A stretch of DNA of 20,000 nt. It comes from Halocaridina rubra (Eukaryota > Arthropoda > Malacostraca > Decapoda > Atyidae). Position 1 is the stretch's first letter. Each line of letters opens with the position of its first letter. The stretch spans positions 1 to 20,000 of the forward strand of contig JAXCGZ010021110.1 of NCBI GenBank assembly GCA_037179515.1. Direction: 5' to 3'. A program made the translations under genes and the position numbers. Below, one piece after another: positions 18,119 to 20,000 of this stretch. The notes under the pieces are model-generated. The model ran no database searches. It was not told the DNA's origin and was given only the letters and a program-made list of their open reading frames with translations.

Positions 18119-18583
18119 CTTACATACACAGTAATATAATTCAAATAAATCTGGCTTTGTGGTGTTACTATAACTCAAGATTTTTTAACGCCGAGATAAA
18201 TTGTTGCAATCAGCGGAGGTTTTTCCTGGTGATGAATATGCCGCAGTTTGGCACACTGGTTATCAGATACCATCCTATCAGAACTAAGGGTAAAACTGCA
18301 CTATCAGGTAATGTCTTATTTTTCGCTTTGTTTCTAAAAGAAATGAACACTCCAACTACTAAAGTAGAGGAATTCCAACTAAAAACCTAACCTGTCCTAA
18401 GTTGCAAATAGTGTAATAATACCTACGTGGTGTAAAGCTGCAAGTACAGTAATACCAATATAGTATTCCAAATGTTACTACTGTAAATCTAGCATTACAA
18501 AAATCCTGATATATGGTTACTTTCACACCTCCAAATATTGGGAAAATTACAATCTGTTCCAACGAAAACTGTAAAAATTTCAT
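18119..18583. other. Unassigned intergenic sequence
   Basis: No gene recognised. A 77-codon plus frame at 18157-18390 has no domain I recognise. It ends just before a CCTAACCTGTCCTAA telomere-like motif. Confidence 0.45.
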
Positions 18584-18589
18584 ACTGGT

Positions 18590-18660
18590 CCCCAGTATGA
18601 GTAAGTAATTATTCTGGCCTTCCCAGTATGAGTAATATATATATACTGTATTGGCCTCCC

Positions 18661-18748
<88 letters not shown>
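18590..18748. repeat. Short minisatellite running into (GA)n
   Basis: CCCAGTATGAGTAA occurs twice, about 32 bases apart (18590 and 18622). A third partial unit, CCCCAGTGAGAG (18657 on), leads straight into about 80 bases of GA repeat (18664-18748) with two phase slips. The SLSLSL frames on the minus strand are artefacts. Confidence 0.8.
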
Positions 18749-18750
<2 letters not shown>

Positions 18751-18962
18751 GCACATTTCCGTAATCGGTTGTGGCACTCATCTCTCGAGTAAACAATGGC
18801 GACTTCTCTGGTTGTGCCCAAAGCATCTTGTTTACAATATTTAACCGTAAATATATTTGAGTGATTTTTACCATAGCAACAGTTTTCCTGGAGTGGCTGA
18901 CGAGAGATTAAGATGCATATATCAAATAATTACCATTTGATGAGGTAAAAATAAGTTACAGA

Positions 18963-19077
18963 GGGGTGCATGAAACGAATCTTTACCCTAAATTGTCATC
19001 AATTACATGGTAATTAACACTTGTAATAGTTACGAAGACTAAACTATTTTTTGGTTAAGATTCGTTTTGTGCACCCC
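18963..19077. mobile_element. 115-bp MITE-like inverted repeat
   Basis: The terminal 25 bases GGGGTGCA..GAAACGAATCTT..ACC (18963-18987) are mirrored at 19053-19077, with 22 of 25 positions complementary. The interior contains a smaller AATTAC/GTAATT hairpin at about 19000-19014. No coding sequence. No unambiguous target duplication was found at the edges. Confidence 0.75.
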
Positions 19078-20000
19078 ATCCATTGTCTACCAGAGAAATC
19101 AGCGTTACCACCACTTCCTGACATGTTTTAAAACCCAAATTCACCCTGTTATGACATGCAAGGCTTCAAATTTGAGTTAGGTTAGGTTAGTTGGGTAAGT
19201 ATGCTTACGAGTGAATAAAATCAATCTTTACCTATTGTCTATAATTTTGTTGCAAAGATCTGGCAATGTAAGGACATTTGTTCAAGCCGCCTTCATAATA
19301 TCTGTTAGCAAACTTATCATGGTTGAATAGAATAAAACGCGATAAATTAAAATCAAGCACTGTATCCTTAGGACAATAAAACATGAAAAAAATATATGAT
19401 CATGGAGATGAGGTTGATGACCGGAACCACAATCTGTCCAGATCAGTACCAAATTCTCTCACTATAATTCACATTTTTTTTCAAAAGATATTTATAATAA
19501 AAAAAAATCTTAATCTTTGATTACCTCTTCAGCTGTGGAAGCTGTTCACCTAAGTTATGAAGGAAAATAACCCTCAATGCACGAGAACAGATAAGAACAC
19601 AGGTTCAGGTGCAGATGCCTTCAGTAGTTCTGCCTTTACAACGGCCCTTCTTACATGCTATTCTTTTCCTATTGTTAAAATGCTGTTTTAAGTACATTAA
19701 AACCAGCTGGTATTACTCTATATTTTTTTATCCATATTTTCCATTACTTACAGATTATTTATTTTGCTCCAACTATATTATTATTTTAAAATAGCAATAG
19801 GCCAATATCTTCTTTATTTACCACTGATTCTTCTTCTTGTGAAATACTTAGGGAATTCTGACGAGCAACAAATGTGAAACTTGAACATTACATCTTCCTC
19901 ACTCTCTGTACTTGAATAGTACACGTTATTTTCTCTATTCTTTGATTTCATATGTATGTGTATACTAGTACAGTGGCAACGCGCTGGCTTCGCATTCACG
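19078..20000. other. Unassigned AT-rich intergenic sequence
   Basis: No gene recognised. A TTAGGTTAGGTTAG telomere-type motif lies at about 19177-19190. A 61-codon minus-strand frame (19814-19999) reaches the window edge and could be part of an exon, but has no recognisable domain. Confidence 0.5.

Noticed and set aside
19814..19999. 61-codon minus-strand frame reaching the window edge, possibly an exon
   Set aside because: No domain, no splice-site support I can verify, and its length is within chance expectation.

Overview
This window looks like intergenic DNA from a large, repeat-laden arthropod nuclear genome. A decapod crustacean, perhaps a penaeid shrimp, is the best guess. The reasons are the density and length of simple repeats (AT, AG, AC, AAT, AAG/AGG), short interstitial runs of the arthropod telomere pentamer TTAGG/CCTAA, tRNA-derived SINEs, and several decayed APE-type non-LTR retrotransposons (LINEs). 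The species is inference; no host marker gene is present. I found no intact protein-coding gene and no functional tRNA or rRNA gene.

Layout. Positions 1-4110 hold two SINE copies (about 56-188 minus and 1968-2072 plus), a 217-bp palindromic MITE with a TAA target duplication (489-705), a possible Penelope-type terminal fragment (about 1620-1680), long microsatellites and a 116-bp palindrome with a (TA)n centre (3959-4074). Positions 4111-9262 are two LINE remnants in tandem on the plus strand. The first is a CR1/jockey-superfamily copy (4111-6320) that starts at the end of its endonuclease. The second is a jockey-like copy (6321-9262) with endonuclease, RT and C-terminal region, broken by stops and frameshifts. 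Positions 9263-11750 hold more microsatellites, the 3' end of a second jockey-like copy (10667-10925), two fold-back structures and a tRNA-like SINE head between ATT and AAT arrays.

Positions about 11850-16450 hold the most structured region. A minus-strand LINE, tentatively RTE-like, has well-conserved catalytic motifs. Its endonuclease is split by a 0.67-kb insertion (14381-15054). Its 5' coding end abuts a 2.5-copy tandem array of a 180-bp unit (15562-16003). The start of the insertion (14381-14629) is an inverted copy of 16088-16335, so the endonuclease half lies inside a roughly 2-kb inverted-repeat architecture. Positions 16450-20000 hold two more SINE copies with clear tRNA A and B boxes (16551-16746 minus, 17918-18118 plus), an AG microsatellite, a 115-bp MITE (18963-19077) and otherwise unassigned AT-rich sequence.

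Nothing here forms a pathway or operon. The retrotransposon parts would once have encoded target-primed reverse transcription (endonuclease nick plus RT). The SINEs would have depended on a LINE in trans, but no LINE tail in this window visibly matches them. I see no convincing new biological system. The best leads are the 180-bp array at a LINE 5' end, the inverted-repeat composite around it, and the SINE family.
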